Source: Sphingobium sp. (lineage in GTDB: Bacteria; Pseudomonadota; Alphaproteobacteria; Sphingomonadales; Sphingomonadaceae). From it: a DNA stretch of 64,000 nucleotides. Both the position numbers and the translations under genes were made by a program. Of the stretch, positions 53,676 to 62,834 are shown piece by piece. Position 1 is the stretch's first letter. Each line of letters opens with the position of its first letter. The DNA is taken from the NCBI GenBank assembly GCA_017984895.1, contig JAGNYO010000002.1, positions 1 to 64,000 of the forward strand. The letters run 5' to 3'. The notes below the pieces were generated by a model that did no database searches, was not told the origin of the DNA, and saw nothing but the letters and a program-made list of their open reading frames with translations.

Positions 53676-54539
53676 ATGACGCCTGATGCTATGCCGCCGC
53701 TACTGTTCTGCCCCCAACGTCGCGCCTTGGCTCGGGACCGGGCGCATGCGCGTTTTTCTGCCCATGATTTTCTCTACCGCCATATGTTCGACGGGCTGCT
53801 GGAGCGGCTGGGCGATGTGACGCGCACCTTTGCCCACGCGCTGGTAATCGGCTGCCCGGACACTAGTGCACGATCCGCCTTGGAGAAACAGGGCTTGGAG
53901 GTGATATGCGTCGATCCAGCGGCACGCAATGCGGCTCTGGCAGGCGGCATCCAGGCAGAGGAAGATGCGCTCCCCTTTGCCGAGAACAGCTTCGATCTGG
54001 TGCTGGCCTGTGGCACGCTCGACACTGTAAACGACCTGCCGGGCGCCCTGATGCTGATCCGTCGCGCGCTGAAGCCCGATGGGCTGTTTCTCGGCGCATG
54101 CATAGGCGCCGGGTCGCTCCCTCGCCTCAGGCAGGCACTGTTTATCGCGGAAGGAGACAGCCCACGCCCGCACATCCATCCACAGATCGACGTGCGGGCC
54201 GCTGGCGATCTGCTCGCGCGCGCCGGCTTCGCCCTGCCGGTAGCGGACAGCGAGACGTTGCGCGTCCGCTATTCCGCGATCCTCACCTTGATGCAGGATC
54301 TTCGCGGTATGGGAGGCGGCAATATAATGACCGCAGCACGACGCGGCCCCTTGAACCGCGCAGTGCTGGCGCGCGCCGCCGAGCATTTTGCACAGGCTGC
54401 CGACCCGGATGGCAAGACCGCCGAGACATTCTCGATGCTGTATATGAGCGGATGGAAGCCCGACCCTTCCCAGCCCGCCCCTGCCCGGCGGGGATCGGCC
54501 AAGGTTTCGCTGGCCGAGGCGCTGGGGGCAAAGGGTTGA
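53676..54539 (+). CDS. BioC/NDUFAF5-like SAM-dependent methyltransferase
   Basis: A protein of 287 residues. The N-terminal LFCPQRRALARDRAHARFSAHDFLYRHMFDGLLERL resembles the NDUFAF5/BioC branch. The SAM fold has ALVIGCPDTS, VICVDPAA and the ENSFDLVLACGTLDTVNDLPGALMLIRRALKPDGLFLG core. The C-terminus (NRAVLARAAEHF, KTAETFSMLYMSGWKPDPSQP) is also typical. In mitochondria the homologue modifies complex I; in alphaproteobacteria it may do the same or act in biotin synthesis. The glycine motif is weak (GCPDTS), so catalytic type is uncertain. Confidence 0.82.
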   Translation: MTPDAMPPLLFCPQRRALARDRAHARFSAHDFLYRHMFDGLLERLGDVTRTFAHALVIGCPDTSARSALEKQGLEVICVDPAARNAALAGGIQAEEDALPFAENSFDLVLACGTLDTVNDLPGALMLIRRALKPDGLFLGACIGAGSLPRLRQALFIAEGDSPRPHIHPQIDVRAAGDLLARAGFALPVADSETLRVRYSAILTLMQDLRGMGGGNIMTAARRGPLNRAVLARAAEHFAQAADPDGKTAETFSMLYMSGWKPDPSQPAPARRGSAKVSLAEALGAKG

Positions 54540-54550
54540 TGGTTACAAGT

Positions 54551-54997
54551 TTATACCAGTGCGTCCAGCACCCCGATCATCGGTAAGTCTGCGGGCGGCA
54601 TAGGCAGGGCAAACATTTCCGTCGGGCGCGCCCAGCGCAGCGCAGCCGCATGGCGCAGATAAGGCACGCCCGTCCATTTGCGGCAGACATAGAGCAGCAG
54701 GAGCAGTTCCTGCCCATCCTCGGTGCGCCCGTTGGCAAAGGTAGCGGGCGCGAGGCAGCTTTCATGGGTGAGGATGCCCAGTTCCTCCTCCAACTCGCGC
54801 ACCAGCGCGGCTTGGAGTGTCTCGCCGGCATCGACCTTGCCGCCGGGGAACTCCCACAGACCGGCCATCGCCTTGCCCTCTGGTCGCTGTTGAAGCAATA
54901 CCCGGCCCCCAGCATCCACCAGCGCGGCGGCCACCACGATGAGCGGCCTGTGCTGGGGCAGCCCACTATGCAAAGATTTTGTTAACGCCTCAACCAT
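54551..54997 (-). CDS. mutT: MutT-type Nudix hydrolase (8-oxo-dGTP diphosphatase)
   Basis: A protein of about 148 residues with a full Nudix box (GGKVDAGETLQAALVRELEEELGI) and preceding RPEGKAMAGLWEFPG, as in MutT. ATG 54997 has GGAAAGGG just upstream; longer in-frame starts would run into the flp gene promoter. It should hydrolyse oxidised dGTP to prevent mutation. It is divergent from flp with about 38 bases between starts, and converges on the methyltransferase gene. Confidence 0.9.
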   Translation of the reverse strand: MVEALTKSLHSGLPQHRPLIVVAAALVDAGGRVLLQQRPEGKAMAGLWEFPGGKVDAGETLQAALVRELEEELGILTHESCLAPATFANGRTEDGQELLLLLYVCRKWTGVPYLRHAAALRWARPTEMFALPMPPADLPMIGVLDALV

Positions 54998-55035
54998 ACA
55001 ACCCTTTCCGGTTCTTATATCGAGAGGGTAGCGGC

Positions 55036-55230
55036 ATGACAAACCTCTTCCATCGCATCGCATCGTTCGGGCGCACCGGACTGTTGCGCTGCAATCGCGG
55101 GGCAACGGCAATAGAATATGGGCTTATCGTGGCGCTGATCGCCATTGCGATCGTTGGCTCGGTAACGGTAGTCGCCAATAAAACCGGAAATATGTGGGGC
55201 AACGTCTCAAACGCGGTTAACAACAGTTAA
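55036..55230 (+). CDS. Flp-type pilin, copy 1
   Basis: A 64-residue type IVb Flp pilin precursor. The leader ends RCNRG before ATAIEYGLIVALIAIAIVGSV, the class signature with the Glu at position 5 of the mature protein; cleavage is expected after the Gly by the prepilin peptidase. ATG 55036 is preceded by GAGAGGG. No Tad secretion gene is in the window, so assembly genes must lie elsewhere. Confidence 0.92.
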   Translation: MTNLFHRIASFGRTGLLRCNRGATAIEYGLIVALIAIAIVGSVTVVANKTGNMWGNVSNAVNNS

Positions 55231-55355
55231 CGTCGAATCCTCCTTTTTCCGCCGTTTTTTTAAGATTTATTTTACTCATCGACCCTAATTTTCAAACTGC
55301 CGAATGGGAAACCATGAGGCCGGGTAGTTTACGGAAGCTTTCAAGGAGACACCAG

Positions 55356-55514
55356 ATGCAGTATTTTCGTAAGATGCTGAAGGACAGCAAGGGCGCGACC
55401 GCCATCGAATATGGCCTGATCGCGGCTCTGATCGCCGTCGCCGCCATCACCGCGATGGGTTCGGTCGGCAACAAGCTGGAGAACACCTTCAACAACGTCG
55501 GCAACAACCTCTAA
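55356..55514 (+). CDS. Flp-type pilin, copy 2
   Basis: A 52-residue Flp pilin precursor: SKG before ATAIEYGLIAALIAVAAITAM and a short Asn-rich C-terminus. AAGGAGA lies seven bases before ATG 55356. It is a shorter, diverged paralogue of the pilin 126 bases upstream, and a terminator follows at once. Which copy is the major pilin cannot be told. Confidence 0.93.
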   Translation: MQYFRKMLKDSKGATAIEYGLIAALIAVAAITAMGSVGNKLENTFNNVGNNL

Positions 55515-55535
55515 GGCGCCGAACGCAAAAACAGG

Positions 55536-55567
55536 AAAGGCGGCGGGTGCGAACCTGCCGCCTTTTT
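55536..55567 (+). terminator. Intrinsic terminator after the Flp pilins
   Basis: AAAGGCGGC and GCCGCCTTT form a 9-bp stem, lengthened by GGGT/ACCT with a G-T pair, around a short loop, followed by TTTTT. It lies 22 bases after the pilin stop and is a textbook Rho-independent terminator. Confidence 0.85.
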
Positions 55568-55636
55568 CGTTGCGCATGTGATGCCGGCTGACGCCTCGGC
55601 CGCCGGAGTGGCCTTCTGCCACTTCCTGCCCCCTGC

Positions 55637-57112
55637 CTAGTAGGTGACGATCTTCACTTTCTGTCCCGGCGTCAGTGTTGATGAAGCGCTGAGTGCATTC
55701 AGCGTCAGGAACCGTTCCATCCTGTAATCCTCATAAGCCATCCGCCCGGCAAGCGTGGCGAGTGTATCGCCCGCCTTTACTGCCACGACCGAGACTTTAC
55801 GCGGTTTCACTGCCGCTGCCTCCTGCGCGGTAATGCGTCGGAAGGACTGGGTCATCCCGGCAAACGGACCAAAGCCCTGTCCGGCAGCCGTCATCGTCAC
55901 GAAATGGAAAGCCTGGCTGGCGCTCATTTCATAGGCGATCACGGTCACATCGACCGGGCCGCTCTGGCCGTTCGCCTTCACTGTCGTGTAGGCGGTATTC
56001 ATCCCTCCGGCCGAGCCATGCTGAATCGACTGAGGTGTATAGGCGTTGTCCTTCGCGAGGGCGCGGAGCACGGTCGTAACATAGCTGTCGAGATTACCGG
56101 TATAGGGCGCGCCGCTAAACTGCGCCTGCCCGCCCGAGCCGGAGATAGTCACGGCCTGCGAGCCATTCATCATCGCAAAGCCAGAAGGGGCGGTAAACGC
56201 GATCTTGAGATCGGGATGGATGAACTGGCTGCCGTTGACGATGCCCTGTTTGGGATCATCGCCATAGATCACACCGTTCAATGCGGCCAAAAACGCATCC
56301 CGATTGCGCAGTGTGTTGGTCGAGCCGGTATCCTTGGCGCGCTGTAGGGCACGTTGCACGCGTGAGGCGGGGTCCGGATGGGTGCTGGCCCATTCGGGCA
56401 TATCTTTTGCCTGCCCGGCTACGCGGGCGTCCAGTGCGCTCTGCGCTGCCAACGAGGCAAGCATGGACGACAGCGCCCTGGGGTCATAACCACCCTTGGC
56501 GAGATAGCGGATACCCAGATCGTCGGCTTCATATTCCTGAGAGCGCGAGAATTTGAGGGTGAGGAGCTGCGCCCCTTGCCCGATCCCCTGTTGCAACAGG
56601 CCTCCCAGCCCCGAGCTGCCCAAGGTCGCCTGCGTCAATATCTGTAACAATGTACCACCAATGGCGTTGCGTGTAGCCGCTTTCTGCCGCCGCTGGCCAT
56701 GCATTGCGGCAACATGGCCGACTTCATGCCCCAGCACGCCGGCCATTTCCGCCTCATCATTACATAAGGCCATGAGTTGACGGGTGATATAGACATAGCC
56801 TCCCGGAATGGCGAAGGCATTGTTTACGGAACTGTTGAGCAGAGTGACGGTGAAGTCGCTCTGCACGTTTGACAGGCTGGATTGGGAGGCGATCCTGCGT
56901 CCCACGCCAACGACATAGGAGGTCTGAGGTCCGTTATAGGCGCCGCCAAATTCCTGCAGCAACTCGGGGTGCGCCTTGGCGCCCGCCTCCTTGTCCTTAG
57001 AGCTAATCGAGGTGGCGAGCGGGATCGGCTTGGTCTTGCTACCGCCTTCGGACCCGCACGCGATGACAAGGCCGACAAGGCCACAACTCAGCATCAGGCG
57101 CTTCATTCGCAT
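55637..57112 (-). CDS. M48 zinc metalloprotease lipoprotein with LysM-like C-terminus
   Basis: A protein of 491 residues from ATG 57112, which has GGGAGAGC upstream. The N-terminus MRMKRLMLSCGLVGLVIAC is a lipoprotein signal. The catalytic site is VLGHEVGHVAAMHGQ (HExxH), with the third ligand Glu in SQEYEADDLG. The BepA/YfgC-type fold runs to about residue 270, then a region of unknown fold. The C-terminal 50 residues (VKAGDTLATLAGRMAYEDYRMERFLTLNAL...LTPGQKVKI) look like a LysM peptidoglycan-binding motif. It should be a periplasmic envelope quality-control protease. Confidence 0.9.
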   Translation of the reverse strand: MRMKRLMLSCGLVGLVIACGSEGGSKTKPIPLATSISSKDKEAGAKAHPELLQEFGGAYNGPQTSYVVGVGRRIASQSSLSNVQSDFTVTLLNSSVNNAFAIPGGYVYITRQLMALCNDEAEMAGVLGHEVGHVAAMHGQRRQKAATRNAIGGTLLQILTQATLGSSGLGGLLQQGIGQGAQLLTLKFSRSQEYEADDLGIRYLAKGGYDPRALSSMLASLAAQSALDARVAGQAKDMPEWASTHPDPASRVQRALQRAKDTGSTNTLRNRDAFLAALNGVIYGDDPKQGIVNGSQFIHPDLKIAFTAPSGFAMMNGSQAVTISGSGGQAQFSGAPYTGNLDSYVTTVLRALAKDNAYTPQSIQHGSAGGMNTAYTTVKANGQSGPVDVTVIAYEMSASQAFHFVTMTAAGQGFGPFAGMTQSFRRITAQEAAAVKPRKVSVVAVKAGDTLATLAGRMAYEDYRMERFLTLNALSASSTLTPGQKVKIVTY

Positions 57113-57188
57113 AGAAAGCTCTCCCAGTCCCATTTGCCCGCTCAACCGACGAGGGCGCTTTTCAGTTCCTCTGGCTGTTCTTCGCCAG

Positions 57189-58133
57189 CTATTGCCCCAT
57201 GGCGAGGAATTTGTCAGCCCTTGCGCTGCGCAACGCGGAAGAATCCAGCGCGGAGAGCATTTCCAGCTCCTCGCCCAGCGCTTTGCCTAGCGAAGCAACC
57301 GTCTGTGCATGGTCGCGATGCGCGCCGCCCATCGGCTCAGGCACGATGCGGTCAATCACGTTCAATGCTTTCAAATCCTGCGCCGTTATTTGCATAGCAG
57401 CAGCGGCATCGCTTGCCTTCTCCGCCGTGCGCCACAGGATAGAGGCACATCCCTCGGGCGAGATCACGCTATAGACCGCATGTTCCAGCATCAGCACCCG
57501 GTTCGCCGCGGCAAGGGCAATGGCGCCACCGGAACCGCCTTCGCCCACTACCGCCGCGACCATCGGCACACCCAGCGCAAGGCACTGCTCGGTCGAGCGG
57601 GCGATAGCTTCCGCCTGGCCGCGCTCCTCCGCCTGCACGCCGGGAAATGCGCCGGAGGTATCCACCAATGTTACTACCGGCAGACCGAAACGGTCGGCAA
57701 GCTGCATCAGGCGGATCGCCTTGCGATAGCCCTCGGGCTTGCCCATACCGAAATTGTGCCGGAGGCGGCTGGCGGTATCGTCGCCCTTTTCATGGCCGAT
57801 TACCATTACCCGCCGCTTGCCCAGCCGCGCGAAGCCACCGAGAATCGCCTGATCGTCGGCAAAAGCGCGATCCCCCGCCAGGGGAATGAATTCATCGAAT
57901 ATCCCGGAAACATAATGGTTGAAATGCGGCCGGTCAGGGTGGCGCGCCACTTGCGTCTTTTGCCAGGGCGTCAGCTTGGCATAGGTTTCCGCCAGCATTT
58001 TTTCGGACCGCTGTTGCAGCTTCGCGATCTCGGCATCTATATTGAGCTCGCCTGACTGGGCGGTATCGCGCAGCTCCGCGATGCGGGCATCGAGTGCGGC
58101 AATCGGCTTTTCAAAGTCGAGAAACGTAACCAT
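57189..58133 (-). CDS. accA: Acetyl-CoA carboxylase carboxyltransferase subunit alpha
   Basis: A 314-residue cytosolic enzyme subunit. Start [22 protein letters not shown] is typical, with [75 protein letters not shown] and [20 protein letters not shown]. With AccD it transfers carboxyl from biotin to acetyl-CoA for fatty acid synthesis, and supplies malonyl-CoA that the PKS at 39.6 kb would use. It lies 11 bases after xerD. Confidence 0.97.
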   Translation of the reverse strand: MVTFLDFEKPIAALDARIAELRDTAQSGELNIDAEIAKLQQRSEKMLAETYAKLTPWQKTQVARHPDRPHFNHYVSGIFDEFIPLAGDRAFADDQAILGGFARLGKRRVMVIGHEKGDDTASRLRHNFGMGKPEGYRKAIRLMQLADRFGLPVVTLVDTSGAFPGVQAEERGQAEAIARSTEQCLALGVPMVAAVVGEGGSGGAIALAAANRVLMLEHAVYSVISPEGCASILWRTAEKASDAAAAMQITAQDLKALNVIDRIVPEPMGGAHRDHAQTVASLGKALGEELEMLSALDSSALRSARADKFLAMGQ

Positions 58134-58144
58134 GACATGAGGCG

Positions 58145-59071
58145 TTAAGGCCGCGCGCGCTTCAGGTCAACGAGCGGATGGCGTCGATTAACCAGTTCGA
58201 CTAGATGGGCGCTGTCCACATGCGTGTAAATCTGGGTCGTACCGATGTCTGCGTGACCTAGCATGGATTGCAGCGCGCGCAGATCTGCCCCGCCGGCAAG
58301 CAGGTGGGTCGCAAAGGCATGGCGCAGCACATGGGGGCTGATCCGCTCCGGCTCTATGCCTGCCGCCGCGCCCAGCGCCCGCACCATCTGGAACAGGCGC
58401 ACGCGCGAAAGATGCGCCTTGCCCGAAGGGAACAGCCAGGGCTGGCCCAATGGCACTCGGACAGACCAGCGCGCCGCCACAGCACGGGCACGGTCTGATA
58501 CCGGCACCAGCCGTTCTCGCCCGCCCTTGCCCCTGAGGATCAGAAACGGGCGATCGGGGTGGATGGCGTTACGGGGCAGCGAAACCAGTTCGCTGGCGCG
58601 TAGACCAGAACCATAAAGCAGCTCTAGCAACGCCAGCATACGAATGTCCTGCATGGGGGGATGTTCTCCCGCTGCGCGCTCCTCTGCCACCGCAAACAGG
58701 CGCGCCACTTCGTCATGGCTGAGGATGCGCGGCAGGGGGCGGCGCATGCCAGGTCGGACGATAACGGTAGCGGGATTGTCAGGCCTCAGCCCCTCGCTTT
58801 CGAGAAAAGCATAAAAGCCGCGCAGGGCAGAGAGCTTGCGCGCGAGCGAGGAGGGTGTCAGCCCGGCCCAGCGCCCGGAAAGGCGGCGCAGTGTTTCGCT
58901 GTCCGCGCCCGCCAGCCCGCGCAGATGGGCACTCGCTGCTTCCAGATCATTGCGATAAGCGAGAATCGTGTTGCGCGCCGCGCCTCGTTCCACACTCATC
59001 ATTTCGAGATAGCTATCTATGAGCGGCGCATCGCCCGCGCTGGCTTGCGGACGACTTTGGGGGTCCGCCAC
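58145..59071 (-). CDS. xerD: Tyrosine recombinase XerD
   Basis: A 308-residue site-specific recombinase. The N-terminal SAM-like domain ([29 protein letters not shown]) is followed by the catalytic domain with [13 protein letters not shown] (Arg), [11 protein letters not shown] (Lys), [12 protein letters not shown] (His and Arg), [15 protein letters not shown] (His and Tyr). It resolves chromosome dimers at dif with XerC. The arrangement with accA downstream and aroK/aroB nearby is a common alphaproteobacterial chromosomal context, so it is not a mobile-element integrase. Confidence 0.94.
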   Translation of the reverse strand: MADPQSRPQASAGDAPLIDSYLEMMSVERGAARNTILAYRNDLEAASAHLRGLAGADSETLRRLSGRWAGLTPSSLARKLSALRGFYAFLESEGLRPDNPATVIVRPGMRRPLPRILSHDEVARLFAVAEERAAGEHPPMQDIRMLALLELLYGSGLRASELVSLPRNAIHPDRPFLILRGKGGRERLVPVSDRARAVAARWSVRVPLGQPWLFPSGKAHLSRVRLFQMVRALGAAAGIEPERISPHVLRHAFATHLLAGGADLRALQSMLGHADIGTTQIYTHVDSAHLVELVNRRHPLVDLKRARP

Positions 59072-59077
59072 GCCTTC

Positions 59078-60919
59078 TCAGCTCCTCATGATCGCTTCGG
59101 CGGCGATCATGCGCGCCTCCGGGTTGAGGCCAACTCGGTGCAGCGCTGCTACGATATGATAGAGATGCTCCGGCGGCATACGGTTCCAGCTCGTGGTCTG
59201 CATGCCTGCCGCCGCGAGCAGGGCCACCGTGCCCTTTTCACCCCGGCGCGCCGCATCCGCGATCGCCACTGCCCAGCGGCTGCGCGCCCGGAAATCAACT
59301 CCCGCATCCTCCGCCGCGTCCCTGAGGGTTTCTCCGCCGATCCGGCCCAGCCCGGCCAGGCCAGCCAGCGCCATACGCCCGCGTGGAGAGGCCTCGCTAT
59401 ACTCCTTCAGCCTGCCGCTGGTCACGCGCACCGCCATCCGCGGCGCACCTACCGCAAGCATCGCCCAACCATCCGCGCCATCGGCATCGGCAAGCGCCTC
59501 CGCAGCGCCGGCCCAGCGCATCGCGCTGATATCATAGCCCGCGCTCAACATCGCGGCGACGAGATGGCTCAGGTCCGCGCCATCCACCTCTGATACAGGC
59601 AGCGCCGCCGCCGCGCGCGCCGCCGCAAGCAGACTCAGCAGATCCCATCCCGTGCCACCCGACCACAGCGTGCGCATGCCATCGAGTTGCTCGGCGGCAT
59701 TACCGCCCGCATAGGCGCGCCGCAGCGCAGCCAGCCGGTCAGCCAGGCCGTCGGGCAGTTCTTCCTGCCCTTCGAAGCCGCTATAGAAATCGACCAGCGC
59801 GCTCCCCGAAAACACGCCGAGCCGCGCTGCGGCCTCGACTCCGGGCAGGCGGGCAAGCGGGCTGAGCATGGGCGCGCGCGCCTGCCAGGCCCATACGTGC
59901 GAGCCGGTCTGCGCCATCAGCGGTGCGGGAATATCGACATTGGCGGCAGTAGCGAGGCCAAAGCGCCAGGCAGTCAGGCGGTCTACCCCGTCCCACTCGA
60001 TCTTGACCGAGCGCCGGGCATTCGCGCCCGCCCCCACAATCTTTTCGGTCAGGCGATAATCTATGCCGCGCACATCGCCACGCCGTTCCGTCTGGTTCAG
60101 GATAGCGCTGGCCCGGCCCTGCTCGGCGGAGAAAGACGCGCACATCGCCTCCGCCATGCGCCAGCCCGGCGCATCGCTGGATGCTGACGCGCCTTGCTGG
60201 ATCGCGCACAAACCAACCGGGTCAGCACTGGCGAGATAGGCCTGCGTCGCTACCGCGTAGAGCCGCTTGCCATATTGGTCGCTGTCGACGCTCTGCACCA
60301 GCGAGCGGGCGGCATCCGCCTCGCCCATACGCACCAGCATCCATGCACGCTCCGCCACCCAGTCCGCCCCGCTGATGCCGCGCGGAGTCTGCGTGGCCGA
60401 AAGCAGCGCCCGGCGCATCAGGATCGATCCCCAACGGGATGCCAGCGGCGCCTTCGTCTCGCGCAGCAAGGTAGCGAGGTAAGGGCCGGACGCTCCGCCA
60501 AAGCTATTTTCGGGTAAGCCGCCCGCTTCCTCGGTGAGCGGCCCTACTCTGTCAAGAGATCGGTGAGCGCCCGCCGGCAAGTCATATTTCTGCTGCTCGG
60601 CCGCCAGTTCTTCGGGGCTAAGCTCTTCTGCGACGGCGGCATTGCCCGCCTCTGGTGGCACGGCTGCGGTCGGCCCACCCAGTTGCGACAAGTCGAGTTG
60701 CAGGCCCGGTTGCTGCGCCGGTGCAGACGGAACCGCAGGCTTGCCCTGCTGCGATGAGGGAGGCTGCGCGGGCCTGTCTGCTGGGGGATCATCGCCAAAG
60801 CCGGGAGGTAGCAAAGAGGTTGGCGTCCGCCCTGCCATCAATGGCACCGCCAGACTCAGGGCCATACCACCTGCGGCCAACCCTGTCAGAATGCGCCATT
60901 TTCCTCCGCCCGGTGCCAT
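59078..60919 (-). CDS. Large Ala-rich anchored or exported protein of unknown function
   Basis: A 613-residue protein that I do not recognise beyond its context. The N-terminus (MAPGGGKWRILTGLAAGGMALSLAVPLMAG) is a membrane anchor or signal peptide. Then comes a Pro/Gln-rich linker (about 35-85) and a long alpha-helical, Ala-rich domain with tetratricopeptide-like character (AERAWMLVRMGEADAARSLVQSV; GKRLYAVATQAYLASADPVGLCAI). It ends 6 bases before xerD and starts 3 bases after a small membrane protein gene, so the four genes down to accA look like one operon. A scaffold or peptide-binding role in the periplasm is a guess. Confidence 0.75.
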   Translation of the reverse strand: MAPGGGKWRILTGLAAGGMALSLAVPLMAGRTPTSLLPPGFGDDPPADRPAQPPSSQQGKPAVPSAPAQQPGLQLDLSQLGGPTAAVPPEAGNAAVAEELSPEELAAEQQKYDLPAGAHRSLDRVGPLTEEAGGLPENSFGGASGPYLATLLRETKAPLASRWGSILMRRALLSATQTPRGISGADWVAERAWMLVRMGEADAARSLVQSVDSDQYGKRLYAVATQAYLASADPVGLCAIQQGASASSDAPGWRMAEAMCASFSAEQGRASAILNQTERRGDVRGIDYRLTEKIVGAGANARRSVKIEWDGVDRLTAWRFGLATAANVDIPAPLMAQTGSHVWAWQARAPMLSPLARLPGVEAAARLGVFSGSALVDFYSGFEGQEELPDGLADRLAALRRAYAGGNAAEQLDGMRTLWSGGTGWDLLSLLAAARAAAALPVSEVDGADLSHLVAAMLSAGYDISAMRWAGAAEALADADGADGWAMLAVGAPRMAVRVTSGRLKEYSEASPRGRMALAGLAGLGRIGGETLRDAAEDAGVDFRARSRWAVAIADAARRGEKGTVALLAAAGMQTTSWNRMPPEHLYHIVAALHRVGLNPEARMIAAEAIMRS

Positions 60920-60922
60920 CGC

Positions 60923-61105
60923 TCAGTGCCCTAGCTTATCCGCCGGGACTGGCTTTTCCACCCGGACGAGCGGCTGCTCGCCACCCTGATGCCAGGTCCA
61001 GCCCAGCGCGCCCAGAACAAGTATCGCCAGTAGCAGGCAGCCCATCGGCACTGGGCTACGGCGGCGAGGGGCTTCGCCAAAAGAATTTGTTCGTCTGATT
61101 TTCAT
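60923..61105 (-). CDS. Small single-span membrane protein
   Basis: A 60-residue protein with a basic N-terminus (MKIRRTNSFGEAPRRRSP), one membrane helix (MGCLLLAILVLGALGWTW) and a short periplasmic tail. Start ATG 61105 is chosen; a TTG at 61129 is possible. It lies 3 bases upstream of the large unknown protein gene, and only about 85 bases from the divergent aroK. Function unknown; probably a partner of the next gene product. Confidence 0.65.
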   Translation of the reverse strand: MKIRRTNSFGEAPRRRSPVPMGCLLLAILVLGALGWTWHQGGEQPLVRVEKPVPADKLGH

Positions 61106-61190
61106 GATTCCGCCAGGCGGCTCCGCCAAATAATGACCCAGAAAATTCGCTTTTGCGCATCAAGCGCATGGCTGTATAGCCGCGCCCAGC

Positions 61191-61730
61191 ATGGAACAAA
61201 ACAGCAAATCTGCGCAAGGGCAGGACGACCGGCCGATTGTGCTCATCGGCATGATGGGCGTCGGCAAGTCGACTGTCGGTCGGCGCCTTGCAGCGCGGCT
61301 TGGCCTGCCGTTTGTCGATGCCGACGAGGAAATAGCGCATGCGGCGGGCATGTCGATCCCCGAAATTTTCGCGCGATATGGCGAGGAAGGCTTCCGGGAC
61401 GGCGAGCGCCGGGTAATCGCCCGCCTGATCGAGGAAGGGCGCAAGGTCATCGCTACAGGCGGCGGTGCCTTCATCAACGAACAGACCCGCACCCTCATCC
61501 TGGACCGCGCGATCACTATCTGGCTCGATGCGGATCTTGACGTATTGGTAGAGCGCGTTTCCCGCCGCGAGGGCAGGCCGCTGCTGGAAGGCAAAGACTC
61601 GCGCAAGGTGCTGGCGGAGCTTGGTGCTGTGCGTAACCCGGTCTACGCGCTTGCGCCCCACCGGATCATCAGCGGCACCGGGCCGCATGAGCAGACCGTC
61701 GAGAAAATCGTGGAGACGCTAAGCCTATGA
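61191..61730 (+). CDS. aroK: Shikimate kinase
   Basis: A 179-residue P-loop kinase: Walker A LIGMMGVGKSTVGRRLAARL, substrate-binding DADEEIAHAAGMSIPEIFARYGEEGFRDGERRVI, VIATGGGAFI, and the LID segment REGRPLLEG. It phosphorylates shikimate in aromatic amino acid synthesis. Its TGA overlaps the ATG of aroB, the usual aroKB pair. Divergent from the small membrane protein gene. Confidence 0.96.
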   Translation: MEQNSKSAQGQDDRPIVLIGMMGVGKSTVGRRLAARLGLPFVDADEEIAHAAGMSIPEIFARYGEEGFRDGERRVIARLIEEGRKVIATGGGAFINEQTRTLILDRAITIWLDADLDVLVERVSRREGRPLLEGKDSRKVLAELGAVRNPVYALAPHRIISGTGPHEQTVEKIVETLSL

Positions 61731-62833
61731 CCCTTGTGCCGGTATCGCTGGGCAATCGCAGCTACGACATCGTTATCGAGGATGGCCTGCTGGATCGCGC
61801 GGGTGCACATCTCGCTCCTTATGCCCGCAATGGCAGTATTGTGGTGGTGACGGACGAGCGTGTCGCGGCGGTTCAACTTGCGCGGCTACAAAATAGCCTG
61901 GCGGCGGCGGGCATTGCCCTCACGCCTGTGATTCTTCCTCCCGGCGAAGGCACCAAGAGCTGGAATGGGCTGTCCACTCTCATGGACCGGCTGCTGGAGC
62001 TGGGCGTAGAGCGCAAGGACGCTATTGTGGCGCTGGGCGGAGGGGTGATCGGCGATCTGGTCGGCTTTGCGGCGGCAATCCTGAAGCGCGGTTGCCGTTT
62101 CGTGCAAATTCCCACCACCCTGCTCGCGCAAGTGGACAGTTCGGTCGGCGGCAAAACGGCAATCAATTCGGCGGCGGGCAAGAACCTCGTCGGCGCATTT
62201 TACCAGCCGGTGCGTGTGCTGATCGACCCGACCAGCCTCGACTCCCTGCCTATGCGTGAAGTGCGCGCCGGCTATGCCGAAGTGGTCAAATATGGCCTGA
62301 TCGACGACGCCGATTTCTTCACCTGGTGTGAGGTGAACGGCGAGGCTCTACTGGACGGAGCGCCCTCCGCGCGGACACATGCCATAGAGAAAAGCGTGCG
62401 CGCCAAGGCCGCCATCGTCGCGGAGGACGAGGAAGAAAAAACAGGGCGCCGCGCGCTGCTGAACCTTGGACATACCTTCGGCCACGCGCTGGAAGCAGAG
62501 ACAGGCTATTCCGACCGGCTGCTGCATGGCGAGGCGGTGGCGGCGGGCATGGCCCTGGCATTTCGCTTTTCGGCGGCGCAGGGGCTTTGCCAAGCGGAAG
62601 ATGCCGCGCGGGTTGGCGCGCATCTGCGCAACTCGGGCCTGCCTGCTTCGCTCAAGGACGCGGGCGTGAGCGCCAGCGGCGCCCGGCTCGTCGGCCATAT
62701 GCTGCATGACAAGAAGATGGAGGGCGGCACTTTGCCCTTCCTGCTGGCGCGCGGGATCGGGCAGACCTATCTCGACCGGACTGTGAACCTCGATAGGGTA
62801 GCGGCGTTTCTGGATGGCGAAGAACGAGGATAA
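61727..62833 (+). CDS. aroB: 3-dehydroquinate synthase
   Basis: A 368-residue NAD- and metal-dependent enzyme converting DAHP to 3-dehydroquinate. Motifs: LGGGVIGDLVGFAAAILKRG, QIPTTLLAQVDSSVGGKTAINSAAGKNLVGAFYQP, REVRAGYAEVVKYGLIDD, NLGHTFGHALEAETGY (metal His) and LLHGEAVAAGMALA. ATG 61727 overlaps aroK (ATGA). Its stop is one base from the stop of the convergent DUF423 gene. Confidence 0.97.
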   Translation: MTLVPVSLGNRSYDIVIEDGLLDRAGAHLAPYARNGSIVVVTDERVAAVQLARLQNSLAAAGIALTPVILPPGEGTKSWNGLSTLMDRLLELGVERKDAIVALGGGVIGDLVGFAAAILKRGCRFVQIPTTLLAQVDSSVGGKTAINSAAGKNLVGAFYQPVRVLIDPTSLDSLPMREVRAGYAEVVKYGLIDDADFFTWCEVNGEALLDGAPSARTHAIEKSVRAKAAIVAEDEEEKTGRRALLNLGHTFGHALEAETGYSDRLLHGEAVAAGMALAFRFSAAQGLCQAEDAARVGAHLRNSGLPASLKDAGVSASGARLVGHMLHDKKMEGGTLPFLLARGIGQTYLDRTVNLDRVAAFLDGEERG

Positions 62834-62834
62834 A

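Noticed and set aside
58145..59071. Phage or island integrase
   Set aside because: The motifs and the accA/aroKB neighbourhood are those of chromosomal XerD; no attachment-site duplication or mobile genes are seen.
61056..61688. Minus-strand frame overlapping aroK
   Set aside because: It is antisense to a clear shikimate kinase and shares only its last part with the small membrane protein region.
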